Assembly (NCBI RefSeq): GCF_018736065.1
Contig: NZ_CP076128.1
Span: 2,418,001 to 2,482,000, forward strand
DNA: 64,000 nucleotides
Direction: 5' to 3'
Source: Flammeovirga kamogawensis
Lineage (GTDB): Bacteria; Bacteroidota; Bacteroidia; Cytophagales; Flammeovirgaceae
How positions within the stretch are numbered: the stretch's first letter is position 1; each line of letters opens with the position of its first letter. The notes beneath the pieces were generated by a model. The model searched no databases, was not told the DNA's origin, and saw nothing but the letters and a program-made list of their open reading frames with translations. Made by a program: the position numbers and the translations under genes. This document shows, piece by piece, positions 25,712 to 35,530 of this stretch.

Positions 25712-26161
25712 ATGAACATTACCAAAATTCAAAAAAGAGCTACTGCAGAAGAAAATAAAAAGTTACTTTCTCTGTATTCTAAAATTGAAAATTTACTTAC
25801 TGCCATTGGTCAAAAGGAGTTACCGGAAAGTGAGATCAGTTCTATAAACGAACAAGTTGATAGTATTAATTCATTTGATGGAAACGATAAAGCACTCATC
25901 AAATTATTAAAACGTACCTACTCTACTTTAATTAGTCACTTTGAAACTAAATTTAGCTATACGGGTAAAAACTATTACCGCAATCGTTGGTTAGCTATTG
26001 GTATGATGGGCGGTGTTATTATTGGCACACTTACAAACGCAATTAATATCGGTATTGGTTTAAGTATCGGACTGTGTTTAGGAATTGCTTACGGTACTCA
26101 TTTGGATAAAAAAGCAGCCGAAAATGGTAATCAATTAGCTATAGAAATAAGCGAATATTAG
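25712..26161 (+). CDS. small membrane protein with a glycine-rich hydrophobic pair
   Basis: The ATG at 25712 is preferred to an upstream TTG at 25670. The 149-residue protein has a charged, helical N-terminal half (KIQKRATAEENKK) and a C-terminal hairpin of two glycine-rich helices (GMMGGVIIGTL, GIGLSIGLCLGIAYG) resembling glycine-zipper or Ycf-like membrane segments. I recognise no named family. It is probably co-transcribed with the HD hydrolase, or has its own promoter in the 81-bp gap. Confidence 0.6.
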   Translation: MNITKIQKRATAEENKKLLSLYSKIENLLTAIGQKELPESEISSINEQVDSINSFDGNDKALIKLLKRTYSTLISHFETKFSYTGKNYYRNRWLAIGMMGGVIIGTLTNAINIGIGLSIGLCLGIAYGTHLDKKAAENGNQLAIEISEY

Positions 26162-26178
26162 TATTTATTCTATATATG

Positions 26179-26246
26179 AAGGAATCAAAAATTATCAGTT
26201 CTATTTAGAGTCAAATTCTAAATTAGCTAATAATTTTTGATTCCTT
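26179..26246. terminator. long inverted repeat after the small membrane gene
   Basis: A perfect 17-bp pair: AAGGAATCAAAAATTAT (26179-26195) and its complement (26230-26246) with a 34-nt loop; TTATTTTA follows. It can serve as a terminator on either strand between the convergent genes. Confidence 0.7.
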
Positions 26247-26320
26247 ATTTTATTATGACTGTACGTACATTAATCATTACTTAAATAACTAATAGCAAGT
26301 ACTACATAATGTTATTCTTA

Positions 26321-26872
26321 CTAATCAATGTTCTTTAACGTCAATCTAACATTAGATTCTTTTAATGTTGGAGCTGTAGAATCATCAAAAATTGGATCTA
26401 AAAAGCATAAACAGTTATAATACCAATCTAAATTCCATAAGTCGAAAACTATATCAACTCTTACAATAGAATCACTGCTATTTTCAACTAACAAGTCACA
26501 AATTAAAGTGCTTTCATCAAACCATCCATTCCTTCCTGGGGCATAAGTACTCTCACTACCATTACGATACCTAACATAAACTCTCAAGTTTTCTACAAAG
26601 TTAGGTAACAACAAATATGGAGCACCTTCTAGTTGACTTACATAGCTGACTTTAATATTGTTAAAATCATCAGTGGCCTTAATTTTATTCTGAAACCTTG
26701 TTGTATACTCCATCACTGGAGGTTCTGACAATGGCGATGAATTAAATGTTGTTACTTGAAGTTCATTTGCTGTTGTTTCTTTAATTGGATTTAAGTTAGA
26801 TTCTTCGATTATGTTGCAAGAATGTATACAAAGAAGTAGAATAATTGATAGAGCTGGAATTAAAGTTTTCAT
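26321..26872 (-). CDS. lipoprotein of unknown function
   Basis: The ATG at 26870-26872 opens MKTLIPALSIILLLCIHSCN, a good lipoprotein signal; the longer reading from 26920 adds residues with no signal logic. The 183-residue product is polar, with two beta-like segments (VRVYVRYRNGSESTY-like and VRVDIVFDLWNLDWY) and CDLLVENSSD. I recognise no family. It is flanked by long AT-rich DNA and stands alone. Confidence 0.6.
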   Translation of the reverse strand: MKTLIPALSIILLLCIHSCNIIEESNLNPIKETTANELQVTTFNSSPLSEPPVMEYTTRFQNKIKATDDFNNIKVSYVSQLEGAPYLLLPNFVENLRVYVRYRNGSESTYAPGRNGWFDESTLICDLLVENSSDSIVRVDIVFDLWNLDWYYNCLCFLDPIFDDSTAPTLKESNVRLTLKNID

Positions 26873-27621
26873 AAATAAAATTGTAGTTATTAAGTTTAAT
26901 AATTTTACAGTAAGTGGCATCCTTTTTTAAAGAAATGCTTTTTTGAGACTATCTTCCTAAATAAAACCACCTTAAAAAAATCAGTTATAATAATTCTAAT
27001 AGAATACTTTTAAAGTAAAAAATATGATTTTTGCAATTCAAATTAATTATCGCTGGTTTTTAAGAGTTTCTGGCTGAAAAGATAGTTTTACGTTTTTGTT
27101 TTAAAGGTTTCTCATTTTAAGTAATTATGAAGAAGTTGGTAATAGTTTACAAGAGGTTTTTTGATTCATACAATATTAAATTTTAGTTAGCCTTTTAAAC
27201 TAAAAAAAACTGTAATAATAGATCTGATTATAGCTGCTTGTAATTGATTAATAGTTGTCTAGACACCTAAATATAAAAGAAAAATAAGTTACTAAATTGT
27301 AAATATTTCCAAATAGTGCATATTGTTATTCGCTTAGTTTTTAAAAGTTTAAAACTTAATAATCAAATAATTACATTTTGAATCAGCTTATAAAAAATAG
27401 TCGGAATTTAAATTAAACACACTTTTTAGCTATTAATACAAACATGAGTGTTCATTAATAATAAAAATATAAAAGCAACTTTATTGATAGTATCCAATTG
27501 ATAAATAAGAGACTTAAAAAATAAAATAAAATTCTATTTCTTACTTATAAATAGGCAAAATTACATAAATCAAGAACACGCTATTACTTATAAATAGCGT
27601 ATTTTTGATTTGTATGAATTC
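26873..27621. other. AT-rich gap without recognised genes
   Basis: About 750 bp of AT-rich DNA with no long open frame and no homology I recognise. It contains the upstream region of the lipoprotein gene and, near 27567-27612, a terminator-like inverted repeat of the methyltransferase gene. Several short tandem AT runs are present but no repeat array. Confidence 0.5.
27567..27612 (-). terminator. terminator-like inverted repeat after the methyltransferase gene
   Basis: ACGCTATT (27578-27585) pairs with AATAGCGT (27593-27600), and outer AAATCAA pairs with TTGATTT. No strong T-run follows on the minus strand. Confidence 0.4.
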
Positions 27622-28413
27622 CTACTTTGAGGTAAATGTACCTCGAACATCAAATAATTTCATTGACATAGAAATAGCAGCAGTTTTTACCCATTCTTCA
27701 TAAGTTTCTTTTGCTTTAATTCTTTCCTTTTGGGTAAAATATCCTTCTTCTATTATTTGCTTTAAATCTGCAACATGAGACCAAATATTTAAACGGTCTT
27801 CAAAATCATTTCTATCTCTTGTATAATCTTCTTGAGCATTAATAGAATGTATGTTTTCAAATCCAACTTCTTCCAATAAATGAAGTAAGTCAGAACCTAT
27901 TGCATTATTCATACCTGCTTCTTTTCTCCAAAGTAAAAATGCTTTATAAAAACGTTGCATAGAAATTGGTGGTTGAGGAACCCACTCTAATCGGTTATGA
28001 TTATAATCTAAAATAGAAACTTGTCCACCATCTTTTAATAAACTTTTGATTTTTACTAAAGCTTCTTTGGGTGTACTTAACCATTGTAAAACTCTAGCAC
28101 CCACAATTAAATCAAACTTTTCGTCTGAATAAAAATCAAATAGATCAACTGCTTTTAATGTCAAATTAGGTACATCTCCATAGGCTTGTTTACCATTCTC
28201 TATTGCTGATGCTGTTCTATCTATTCCTATCACATGACCTTTATTACCTATAAATTCAGCAATATCTCTAGAAATTGCACCTGTTCCACAGCCAATATCC
28301 AATACTTTCATACCTGGCTTTAAAATTGACTTTAAGGTGCGATAGTCATTATCTAAAGTTCTACGATTATAGACTGTATTCGCTTCTTCTGGTCTTTCTA
28401 CTTTTTTGTTCAT
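27622..28413 (-). CDS. class I SAM-dependent methyltransferase
   Basis: The start MNKKVERPEEANTVYNRRT (ATG at 28411-28413) gives 263 residues. The Rossmann fold is clear: VLDIGCGTGAISRDIA (motif I), GHVIGIDRTASAI (motif II), DLFDFYSDEKFDLIV and ARVLQWL (motif IV), with LLKDGGQVSILDYN. It resembles ubiquinone/menaquinone-type or phosphoethanolamine-type methyltransferases, but the substrate is not determined. It is divergent from the START-domain gene, 314 bp apart, and a 16-bp palindrome lies between them, closer to the START gene. Confidence 0.85.
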   Translation of the reverse strand: MNKKVERPEEANTVYNRRTLDNDYRTLKSILKPGMKVLDIGCGTGAISRDIAEFIGNKGHVIGIDRTASAIENGKQAYGDVPNLTLKAVDLFDFYSDEKFDLIVGARVLQWLSTPKEALVKIKSLLKDGGQVSILDYNHNRLEWVPQPPISMQRFYKAFLLWRKEAGMNNAIGSDLLHLLEEVGFENIHSINAQEDYTRDRNDFEDRLNIWSHVADLKQIIEEGYFTQKERIKAKETYEEWVKTAAISMSMKLFDVRGTFTSK

Positions 28414-28727
28414 GAGTTGAATTTGTTTTTGAATTATAAATTGTGATTCGAAAAACAAATATTTAAATTGAATTATAAATCTACAATAAAAAAGTGATTT
28501 ATAAGTTGAGAAATTGATAAATAAAAACCACTCCTAAATCACTGAAAAACACCAAAATAGAAGTATAAAAAGATAATTATTCTTTATATAAAGTTCAAAA
28601 TTATTGTAAAAATAAATACGACTTCTAACTTCACTAAAAGCATTTTTAAATAAAAATCTATTGGAACTGAAGTTTCATTTTTTTGTTGTAACTTATATAA
28701 GTTAACCCATCACTAAATATTAATTAT
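28414..28727. promoter_or_regulatory. divergent control region of methyltransferase and START-domain genes
   Basis: A 314-bp AT-rich gap with no gene. Its one clear element is TAACTTATATAAGTTA (28689-28704), a perfect 16-bp palindrome 24 bp before the START-gene ATG. No -7/-33 pair is convincing. Confidence 0.45.
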
Positions 28728-29351
28728 ATGTCAATTCAATCTAGTTGGAAGTCGTTAGGCTCACATACTATCCCCTCTCCAGAAAAAATAGAAGTTGCAC
28801 TTAGCAGTCAAGACACAGGCGATGTAAGTACTTATAAAGGTGTTGCTCAACTACCATTTAGTATTCCTAGACTTGCTTTTATTCTAGAAGATATAGAAAC
28901 TCGTAAAAAATGGGTTTCTAGATTGGCAGATGAAATCCTAATTGCTCAAAATGAAGAAGACTTCTCTTTTGTTACATATGAGCATTACGATATGCAGTGG
29001 CCTGTAAGCGATAGAGAATATGTGTTAGAGGGAAAATGGACTATTTTAGAAGATACACCCACTACTGCTGTTAGTTTATTGGTTCATTCTATAGAAAGAG
29101 ATGAATACCCTTTAAGAAAAGATCGGGTTCGAGGAGATTTAAAAAGATTGTACTATTTATTTGAAAGAGTAAGCACCAATGAAACCAAAATAACAGTAGA
29201 AATTCAAGTAGATCCAGAAGGTGATTTACCAAATTTCTTTGTAAATATGATACAAAAGAACTGGCCTCTAAATACACTTACGGCACTCTATAACGAAAGT
29301 AAAAAAGGAGAACAAGAACATGATTTACTAAAAAAAGCACTGAATAAGTAA
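28728..29351 (+). CDS. START-domain (lipid-binding) protein
   Basis: The 207-residue protein begins directly with the START fold and has no signal. It shows the family blocks ILEDIETRKKWVSRLADE, HYDMQWPVSDREYVLEGKW and WPLNTLTALYNESKKG near the C-terminal helix. START domains bind sterols or phospholipids in a deep pocket; in bacteria they may act in lipid sensing or transport. Its stop lies 4 bp from the stop of the convergent AraC gene. Placement between a methyltransferase and an AraC regulator suggests a small-molecule or lipid response unit, but the link is inference. Confidence 0.8.
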   Translation: MSIQSSWKSLGSHTIPSPEKIEVALSSQDTGDVSTYKGVAQLPFSIPRLAFILEDIETRKKWVSRLADEILIAQNEEDFSFVTYEHYDMQWPVSDREYVLEGKWTILEDTPTTAVSLLVHSIERDEYPLRKDRVRGDLKRLYYLFERVSTNETKITVEIQVDPEGDLPNFFVNMIQKNWPLNTLTALYNESKKGEQEHDLLKKALNK

Positions 29352-29355
29352 AAGG

Positions 29356-30366
29356 TTAATTTTTATATTTTACAGATATTTCTTTTGGCGTTACGCCATA
29401 ATGTTTTTTAAAGATAGATGAAAATTTAGATGTTGATGAAAAACCAACAATTCGTGCCACCTCAATAATAGATTTATGCTCTGTAGAAAGAATAGTATAT
29501 GCCGTTTCTAACCTAAAGTTTTGATGAAAACGAGGTACCGTAGTTCCAAAAACTACTTTAAAATCTCTTTTTAATTTAGATTCTGATATACCATATTTTT
29601 TTGCTAATTCTGGCAGTAAAGGTGTTTTATCAAAAAGTTGCGTAAGTTCTTCTTTTAGGTTAAACATAAGTTTAAGGTCATTTTCATGTAATGATTTATT
29701 AAACGAGTTGTCTTCTCTTTTCAACATTCTATCCACAAAAACACCTACCATCTCAATTGTCTTACCAAGAATAATACTTTTCTTAAGGGCAATTGAGGTG
29801 TCTTTTTTTAAAGTGAAAATTTTCTCTAACATTAAAATAACTTCAACAGGAGCTATCTCGAAATAAGCCCAGCGCTGTTCAATATCAAAAATTTTAAAAA
29901 AGTTATTGTAGATAATAGTAGCATTATTCTCTAAAAAATCTTTTGATATTCTTACAGATAGCCATCTACTTCTTTCGCCCTTCATTCCCTTTATTACCAC
30001 TGCTCTTTGGGTACTAAACATTGACATACAATTCACTGCATTTTGCAACTTATACTGGGTAGGGTCATTGACATCAAATACTATATTTCCTTTGTATTCA
30101 AATCTATAATAAATATACTTCGCGGCTTCATTATTCCCCTCAATATTAATGTCTACATTTTGTTTAAAATAAACATCATGAAGTAATATACCTAACCCTT
30201 CAAAGGTGTCTATTTTTTCATAAGAGAGTTCAAGAAAAGGATGATGTACCGTAAGAATATTATTTTCTATAGTACCATTCAATTCTGTTTTCAATTGCTC
30301 TAAGACATAATCAACTGAGCCTGTTTGGAAAGAAATAATATTAGAAGTTGTCGTATCCATATTCAT
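29356..30366 (-). CDS. AraC-family transcriptional regulator
   Basis: The 336-residue protein has an N-terminal sensor part of about 230 residues and a C-terminal AraC domain with LAKKYGISESKLKRDFKVVFG, SIIEVARIVGFSSTSKFSSIF and the end KHYGVTPKEIS. It shares size and layout with the AraC proteins at 22122 and 62762. It is convergent with the START-domain gene (4-bp gap) and divergent from the amidohydrolase gene, either of which may be a target. Confidence 0.9.
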   Translation of the reverse strand: MNMDTTTSNIISFQTGSVDYVLEQLKTELNGTIENNILTVHHPFLELSYEKIDTFEGLGILLHDVYFKQNVDINIEGNNEAAKYIYYRFEYKGNIVFDVNDPTQYKLQNAVNCMSMFSTQRAVVIKGMKGERSRWLSVRISKDFLENNATIIYNNFFKIFDIEQRWAYFEIAPVEVILMLEKIFTLKKDTSIALKKSIILGKTIEMVGVFVDRMLKREDNSFNKSLHENDLKLMFNLKEELTQLFDKTPLLPELAKKYGISESKLKRDFKVVFGTTVPRFHQNFRLETAYTILSTEHKSIIEVARIVGFSSTSKFSSIFKKHYGVTPKEISVKYKN

Positions 30367-30663
30367 TTATTTTACTGAAAGATATACATAAATTGACCTA
30401 ATTAGTACATTAAAAGCTTATTTTTATACTGATATAAATATTAAATCAATGATTAAACAACTATAATAATATCACTTAAAACACATGAGTTATATATTTT
30501 TTGATTTCTAAAAAGAATAGAAACAAGTTATGAATATAAAGAGATGCCGTAAAAAAGTATCTTTTTTTTAATGATAAAATAGGGGTTTCTCACTCGTTCT
30601 TCCCTTCTACTTATGAAAGCATTACTTATCATCTTTCATATTCATCAATAAAATTCTTAAGTC

Positions 30664-32499
30664 ATGAAATCTAAATATATACTTCTTCTATTTATCTCAA
30701 TATTCATTGCTTCTTGTAATTCATCAACAATAGAAAAAGCAGACATTATTTTTACAAATGGAAAAATATATACCGTTAATGATGACCAACCTTGGGCAGA
30801 AGCAGTAGGTATAAAAGACAATAAAATTATTTTTGTCGGCTCTTCTACAGACGCTAAAAAGTACATTGGAAAAGCCACTGAAGTAAATAATTTACATGGC
30901 AAAATGATGTTACCTGGTTTTGTTAGCGGACACGACCATTTAATCTCATCGAATTGGATGAAAGCTGGAGTGCCTCTTTTTGAAGCTAAATCTAAAGCTG
31001 ATTATTTAAGAATGATTAAAGATTATGCCGATAAAAATCCTAATGAACCTATTGTTTTTGGATACGGTTGGAATAAAGATGCATATGGTGGATGGCCAAC
31101 TGCAAAAGACTTAGATGAAGCTGTTCCTGACCGCCCAGCTATGATTTTTGATTTTACAATCCATGATATGTGGTTTAATACAAAAGGGTTAGCTGCAGGT
31201 AAAATATCGAAAAACACAAAAGATCCTAACCCTGGGCTTACCTATTGGAGAAGAGATGCCAATGGTGCTCCGGAAGGTGTTGCCGTAGAATTGGCCTGGT
31301 TAGATGCTTTTATTACTGCAGGTGCTTGGAACCCATCTAAAATGATGAAAGAAAGCCAAGAATTATTGTACGATAAAGCTGCTTCTTGTGGGTTAACTTC
31401 GGTTATTAATCAAGGGCTAATTACTCCAAATATTACCAACTTAAAAGTATATAAAGAAGATATGAAATGGTCTTTTGAGTACTTAGATAAACTAGATAAG
31501 GAAGGTAAATTAAAGCTACGTACATTTCAGAATTATGTATATAAAAATAGTAAAGATGATGTCGACCTGTTAATTTCTGAAGCACTTGCTTTAAAAGAAA
31601 AATACAATAGCGATCGTTTAAGAATGCATGGTATTAAAGTGCATCCTGAAGGAAATTGGAACTCTAATACTTCTTTAATGCTTGAACCATTTTTAAATAC
31701 AGGTACAGTTGGAGTTTCTGGAGTAAAAGAAAACCTTCTGTTAGAAATCCATAATAAAGCGAATGACAACGGTTTAGATGTACATGTGCATGTAGATGGT
31801 TCTGCTACTACTCGTTTTACAATTAATGCTATCGAAGCTTCTCGTAAAAGAGGAAATACAGCTGCTCGAAATGTACTTCAACATTATTTCTGGACACATC
31901 CAGAAGATCATAAACGTGTAGTAGAAATGAATATCCCTGTAAATACAACACCTTTGTTTGGAACTGATTGGCAAGGACAAGCAAAAGATGCTTATAAATT
32001 TTTAGGAGAAGAGCGTGTAAATACCTATTTCATGAAATACACTTCTTTATCAAAAGATGGGAGTCATAATGTAAGCATATCTGCAGATGTTCCTAGTTCT
32101 CCTGTAGAATTATTAGATCCACTTTTTAACTTAGAAACTGCCGTAACACTACAAGATCCTCAGAACGAAAAATCTCAAGCTTTTCCTCCTACAGAAATTC
32201 CATTAGACCTGATTACAGGTATTAAAGCCTTAACAATTTATCCTGCTTGGCAGGCACGTATGGAAGATAAAATTGGTAGTATAGAAGTAGGGAAATATGC
32301 CGATTTAGTCGTTCTTGAAGACAATATATTTGAAGTAGGAAAAAGAGATCTTTCAAAAATTAAAGTACATGCTACCATGATGGATGGTAAATTTACTTTC
32401 AAAAGACAAAAAGGAGTTTCCGTTAACTACAATCCAAAGCACGAAATAAGTATCCCTTCTCAAATTGGGTGTTGTGAACATGGTAATCATAAGCATTAA
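30664..32499 (+). CDS. lipoprotein amidohydrolase (YtcJ-like, metal-dependent)
   Basis: The 611-residue protein has a lipoprotein signal (FIASCNSS), then an amidohydrolase-3 domain: ADIIFTNGKIYTVND at the N-terminal beta-sandwich, VSGHDHLISS as the metal-binding HxH site, HVDGSATTRFTINAIEA with another metal His, and IGSIEVGKYADLVVLEDN at the C-terminal sandwich. Family members hydrolyse amides and esters of varied substrates. The C-terminal tail ends with GCCEHGNHKH, rich in Cys and His, unusual for the family and a possible metal-binding extension. It is divergent from the AraC gene across about 300 bp and followed by a terminator. Confidence 0.88.
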   Translation: MKSKYILLLFISIFIASCNSSTIEKADIIFTNGKIYTVNDDQPWAEAVGIKDNKIIFVGSSTDAKKYIGKATEVNNLHGKMMLPGFVSGHDHLISSNWMKAGVPLFEAKSKADYLRMIKDYADKNPNEPIVFGYGWNKDAYGGWPTAKDLDEAVPDRPAMIFDFTIHDMWFNTKGLAAGKISKNTKDPNPGLTYWRRDANGAPEGVAVELAWLDAFITAGAWNPSKMMKESQELLYDKAASCGLTSVINQGLITPNITNLKVYKEDMKWSFEYLDKLDKEGKLKLRTFQNYVYKNSKDDVDLLISEALALKEKYNSDRLRMHGIKVHPEGNWNSNTSLMLEPFLNTGTVGVSGVKENLLLEIHNKANDNGLDVHVHVDGSATTRFTINAIEASRKRGNTAARNVLQHYFWTHPEDHKRVVEMNIPVNTTPLFGTDWQGQAKDAYKFLGEERVNTYFMKYTSLSKDGSHNVSISADVPSSPVELLDPLFNLETAVTLQDPQNEKSQAFPPTEIPLDLITGIKALTIYPAWQARMEDKIGSIEVGKYADLVVLEDNIFEVGKRDLSKIKVHATMMDGKFTFKRQKGVSVNYNPKHEISIPSQIGCCEHGNHKH

Positions 32500-32516
32500 T
32501 ATATAATATTTCAGGT

Positions 32517-32547
32517 CCTATCAATTACTTAGTAATTGATAGGGCTT
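32517..32547 (+). terminator. terminator of the amidohydrolase gene
   Basis: A perfect 12-bp stem (32517-32528 with 32532-32543) closed by a 3-nt loop TTA, then GCTTTT. It begins 18 bp after the stop. Confidence 0.8.
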
Positions 32548-32676
32548 TTAGTACATATAAATGAAACCTATTTGATTATCAATAAATTAATAGTAATTTT
32601 ATAACAGAAACTAATACAATTGTTATTTATAGAACAATCTTATCACTAACAAAAACCAGTTAACCTAACTAAAAAA

Positions 32677-33876
32677 ATGGCACACGCAAAATTTAATCTA
32701 GCGATAGCTCTATTCTTGGGCTTCCTAATCATTTCATGTACTCCAAAAGAAAATCTAAGCATCGATCAACCTGTTAAACCTCAAGATCTCACCACACAAG
32801 TAAAAGACACCTATATTGTATTATTAAAAAACCAGCTATCCAATGCAAGAACCCAAAATGCTCCTGTAGATTTTGCACAACGACAAATTGATATGCGCAT
32901 TCAAGCAGAAAGCTTTGTAGAAGAATTCGAAATTCCTAAAGCAATGATAGACCGAGTTTATGGAGGGGTAGTAAATGGGTTTACAGTTAAAATTTCTGAT
33001 CAGAAAACACTAGAAGCTCTTAAAGCTGATGATAGGATTTTTAGTATTGAAAAAGATGAAGTTTTTCTTTTAGACAATACAGAAAATACCATAATTAATA
33101 GTGTTTCTACACAAACAACACCTTGGGGAATTACTCGTGTTGGCGGAGCATTAACTTACACAGGTACTAACGTAGCCTATATTATTGATTCAGGTATTGA
33201 TTTAAACCACCCCGACTTAAATGTTGATGAAACAAAAGGCTATAATATTTTTAAATTTGGAATAGATAGCCGAACACTAGACGATACATTTGGACATGGT
33301 ACTCACGTTGCTGGTACTGTTGCTGCAATAGATAACAGTATTGGTGTAGTAGGTGTAGCTGCAGGAGCATCTGTTATTCCTGTTAAAGTTGTTACTTACT
33401 ATGGCGGAGGAACTGCTTCTGGGATAATTGAAGGTGTTAATTTTGTAGGTACAAATGGGCAAAGTGGCGATGTAGCAAATATGAGCCTTGGTATTCCAAG
33501 AAATGCATCTTTAGACAGAGCTGTAAAAGTTGCAGCAGCTAAAGGTATCAAATTTATTCTTGCTGCCGGAAATGAATCTCAAAATACAAGTAATGTTTCT
33601 CCAGCAGGAGCTGACGGTACCAATGTCTATACAATTTCAGCAATTGATAGTACAGACACTTTCGCCTATTTTTCTAATTTTGGTGCTTCTGTAGATTGGG
33701 CTGCTCCTGGTGTTAGTGTTCTGTCTACTACAATAAATGGACAATATGGTCTTAAAAGTGGAACATCGATGGCAGCTCCTCATGCTGCAGGAGTTTTACT
33801 TTTAGGTGCTCCTAGAGCTTCTGGCAATGTAAAAAATGATCCAGATAGTACTACTGACGCTATAATAAGTAGATAA
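32677..33876 (+). CDS. surface-anchored subtilisin-like serine protease (S8)
   Basis: The 399-residue protein has a lipoprotein-like signal (FLIISCTP), an inhibitor-I9-like propeptide (YIVLLKNQL, ending near FSIEKDE), and an S8 catalytic domain with Asp in AYIIDSGIDLNHPDL, His in FGHGTHVAGTVAA and Ser in SGTSMAAPHAAGVLL. It probably degrades extracellular protein while held at the outer membrane. Unlike many Bacteroidota subtilases it has no T9SS tail; the lipobox is the export signal. The C-terminal end after the Ser is short. It is transcribed alone with a terminator downstream. Confidence 0.9.
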   Translation: MAHAKFNLAIALFLGFLIISCTPKENLSIDQPVKPQDLTTQVKDTYIVLLKNQLSNARTQNAPVDFAQRQIDMRIQAESFVEEFEIPKAMIDRVYGGVVNGFTVKISDQKTLEALKADDRIFSIEKDEVFLLDNTENTIINSVSTQTTPWGITRVGGALTYTGTNVAYIIDSGIDLNHPDLNVDETKGYNIFKFGIDSRTLDDTFGHGTHVAGTVAAIDNSIGVVGVAAGASVIPVKVVTYYGGGTASGIIEGVNFVGTNGQSGDVANMSLGIPRNASLDRAVKVAAAKGIKFILAAGNESQNTSNVSPAGADGTNVYTISAIDSTDTFAYFSNFGASVDWAAPGVSVLSTTINGQYGLKSGTSMAAPHAAGVLLLGAPRASGNVKNDPDSTTDAIISR

Positions 33877-34738
33877 AACTTAATACCAGATAACGGTTGT
33901 ATAAATTATTAAAAGTGATAAGAATGCAAAAGGTTATTCCTTATACAAAAAGGGGTAACCTTTTTTTAATAAAGCAGTTTTTGACCTGTATACTCAACTA
34001 TTTTTTAACATAAAATAGTTAACAAATGTAATTAATACTATTCTTTAAGTTTCATTCACAAATTGATATATAAATATTAACTTACTTTAGGGATCAATAG
34101 ACCTATTCATCTAAATAACAACTATTTAAAATCAGAAACTGTATTAATTTCATTTAGAAAAATATAACTATTATTCCGACATATATAAGTAGATAATCAT
34201 AGGTTATCATCCATTTTTAAATGTAATCTTCATAGCCATATTCAAGGTAAAAATTAGGTATCACCTTGTCATTTTAAAATGATAAATTGACCTATAAGTT
34301 ATTTTTAATAATACTATGATTTATGTATACCTACTACAATCTAACTTTCAGTAAATAGTATACTAACAGTATACTCTGTTCCATTTTTCTTAAAAGTTTA
34401 AACATTGTTTTTATGATAAAACTCTAAGTCAAAAACATTAGGATACACTCTGTCACTATATTTCAAAGTTTTGATAGGGATTTTAATTGGATCAATCTAT
34501 TCTTTCTTGTGCACAAATACTGTAACCTAAGATAGATTAGACCCAAGTATTTTATAAAACATATCTGCAAACCTGATTTTCATTTATAAGAATGAATTGT
34601 AGAGATAAGAGTAACATTTAATAATTCTTGTCAATCAGTTAGCTAAAAACCGAAACAACTAACACTAAGTAATCAAGTCTTTAGGATGCTATTGGCTTGG
34701 TTACTTTTCTTAATTTTTTTTATAACTATTTCAAAATA
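33877..34738. other. gene-free AT-rich interval between subtilase and GLPGLI genes
   Basis: About 860 bp without a recognised gene. It contains the subtilase terminator (33928-33967) and two copies of the 8-bp palindrome AGTATACT (34357-34364 and 34368-34375) offset by 11 bp. No tRNA, array or transposon trace is seen. Confidence 0.5.
33928..33967 (+). terminator. terminator of the subtilase gene
   Basis: AAAAGGTTA pairs with TAACCTTTT, and a run of T extends to 33967. It lies 51 bp after the stop. Confidence 0.78.
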
Positions 34739-35530
34739 ATGACAAAGCTATCTCAGCACTTTATTCTATTTTTACTAATTTATTTTGTGTTTACCTTTTG
34801 TGTTTGTGCTCAATCATCTTTGTATGATTTTCTGACACCTTTAAAAATTGAAGCTTTTTATAGATTTGATTTTAAAGATGATAATTCTGATAACACTTTC
34901 TACATTAATTCATTTGTTCTACAAATTGGAGCAGATAACAAATCAAAATTTAGTAGCCATGAAAAATTACTTTCTGATGAATTCAATATGAGTTCAAATG
35001 TAAGTAAAGATCATTTAAACTATACAATTGATGATAATTCTGCAGCTCCATTAAATCTACAAAGTGAACTTTTTAGAGAGAATGATCAGATTATACATTA
35101 CAACAGAGTAGGTTTTGATATTTACTCTTATACAGAATCAATTGCTACAATATTAGACTGGAAAATCTCTAACGAGAAAAAAAGGATTGAAGGTTATGTT
35201 TGTCAAAAAGCCACTTGTTCTTATGGTAATAAAACCTACGAAGCTTGGTTTACAAAACAAGTTCCAATTGCTGAAGGCCCATACAAATTTAAGGGACTTC
35301 CAGGCTTAATCGTCAAACTCTATGACTTAGATAAAGACTATGTTTTTACATTAGTCTATTTAAAAAAATTGGCATCGAATAAACGTATTATTGTAGAAAA
35401 ATCATATCAAAATTCTACAACTATTAATAAAAACGCCTACCATTCTATTCTTACAAAAAGAATAAAGAACATCTCCCTTAATTTACCTACTGAACTAGGT
35501 TGTAATAGATATGGGCTACATAACCATTAA
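34739..35530 (+). CDS. GLPGLI-family secreted protein
   Basis: The ATG at 34739 opens MTKLSQHFILFLLIYFVFTF, a strong signal ending in VCAQ; the upstream start at 34697 is not ATG-favoured. The 263-residue mature protein carries FKGLPGLIVKLYDLDKDYVF, the namesake GLPGLI motif, preceded by EAWFTKQVPIAEGPYKF. This family is common in Bacteroidota, often in large paralogous sets, with unknown function. It is followed by 800 bp of gene-free DNA holding a terminator at 35927. Confidence 0.85.
   Translation: MTKLSQHFILFLLIYFVFTFCVCAQSSLYDFLTPLKIEAFYRFDFKDDNSDNTFYINSFVLQIGADNKSKFSSHEKLLSDEFNMSSNVSKDHLNYTIDDNSAAPLNLQSELFRENDQIIHYNRVGFDIYSYTESIATILDWKISNEKKRIEGYVCQKATCSYGNKTYEAWFTKQVPIAEGPYKFKGLPGLIVKLYDLDKDYVFTLVYLKKLASNKRIIVEKSYQNSTTINKNAYHSILTKRIKNISLNLPTELGCNRYGLHNH

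Noticed and set aside
26921-27560. Search for small genes or structured RNA in the AT-rich gap
   Set aside because: Only very short frames and AT-rich chance palindromes were seen; nothing could be supported.
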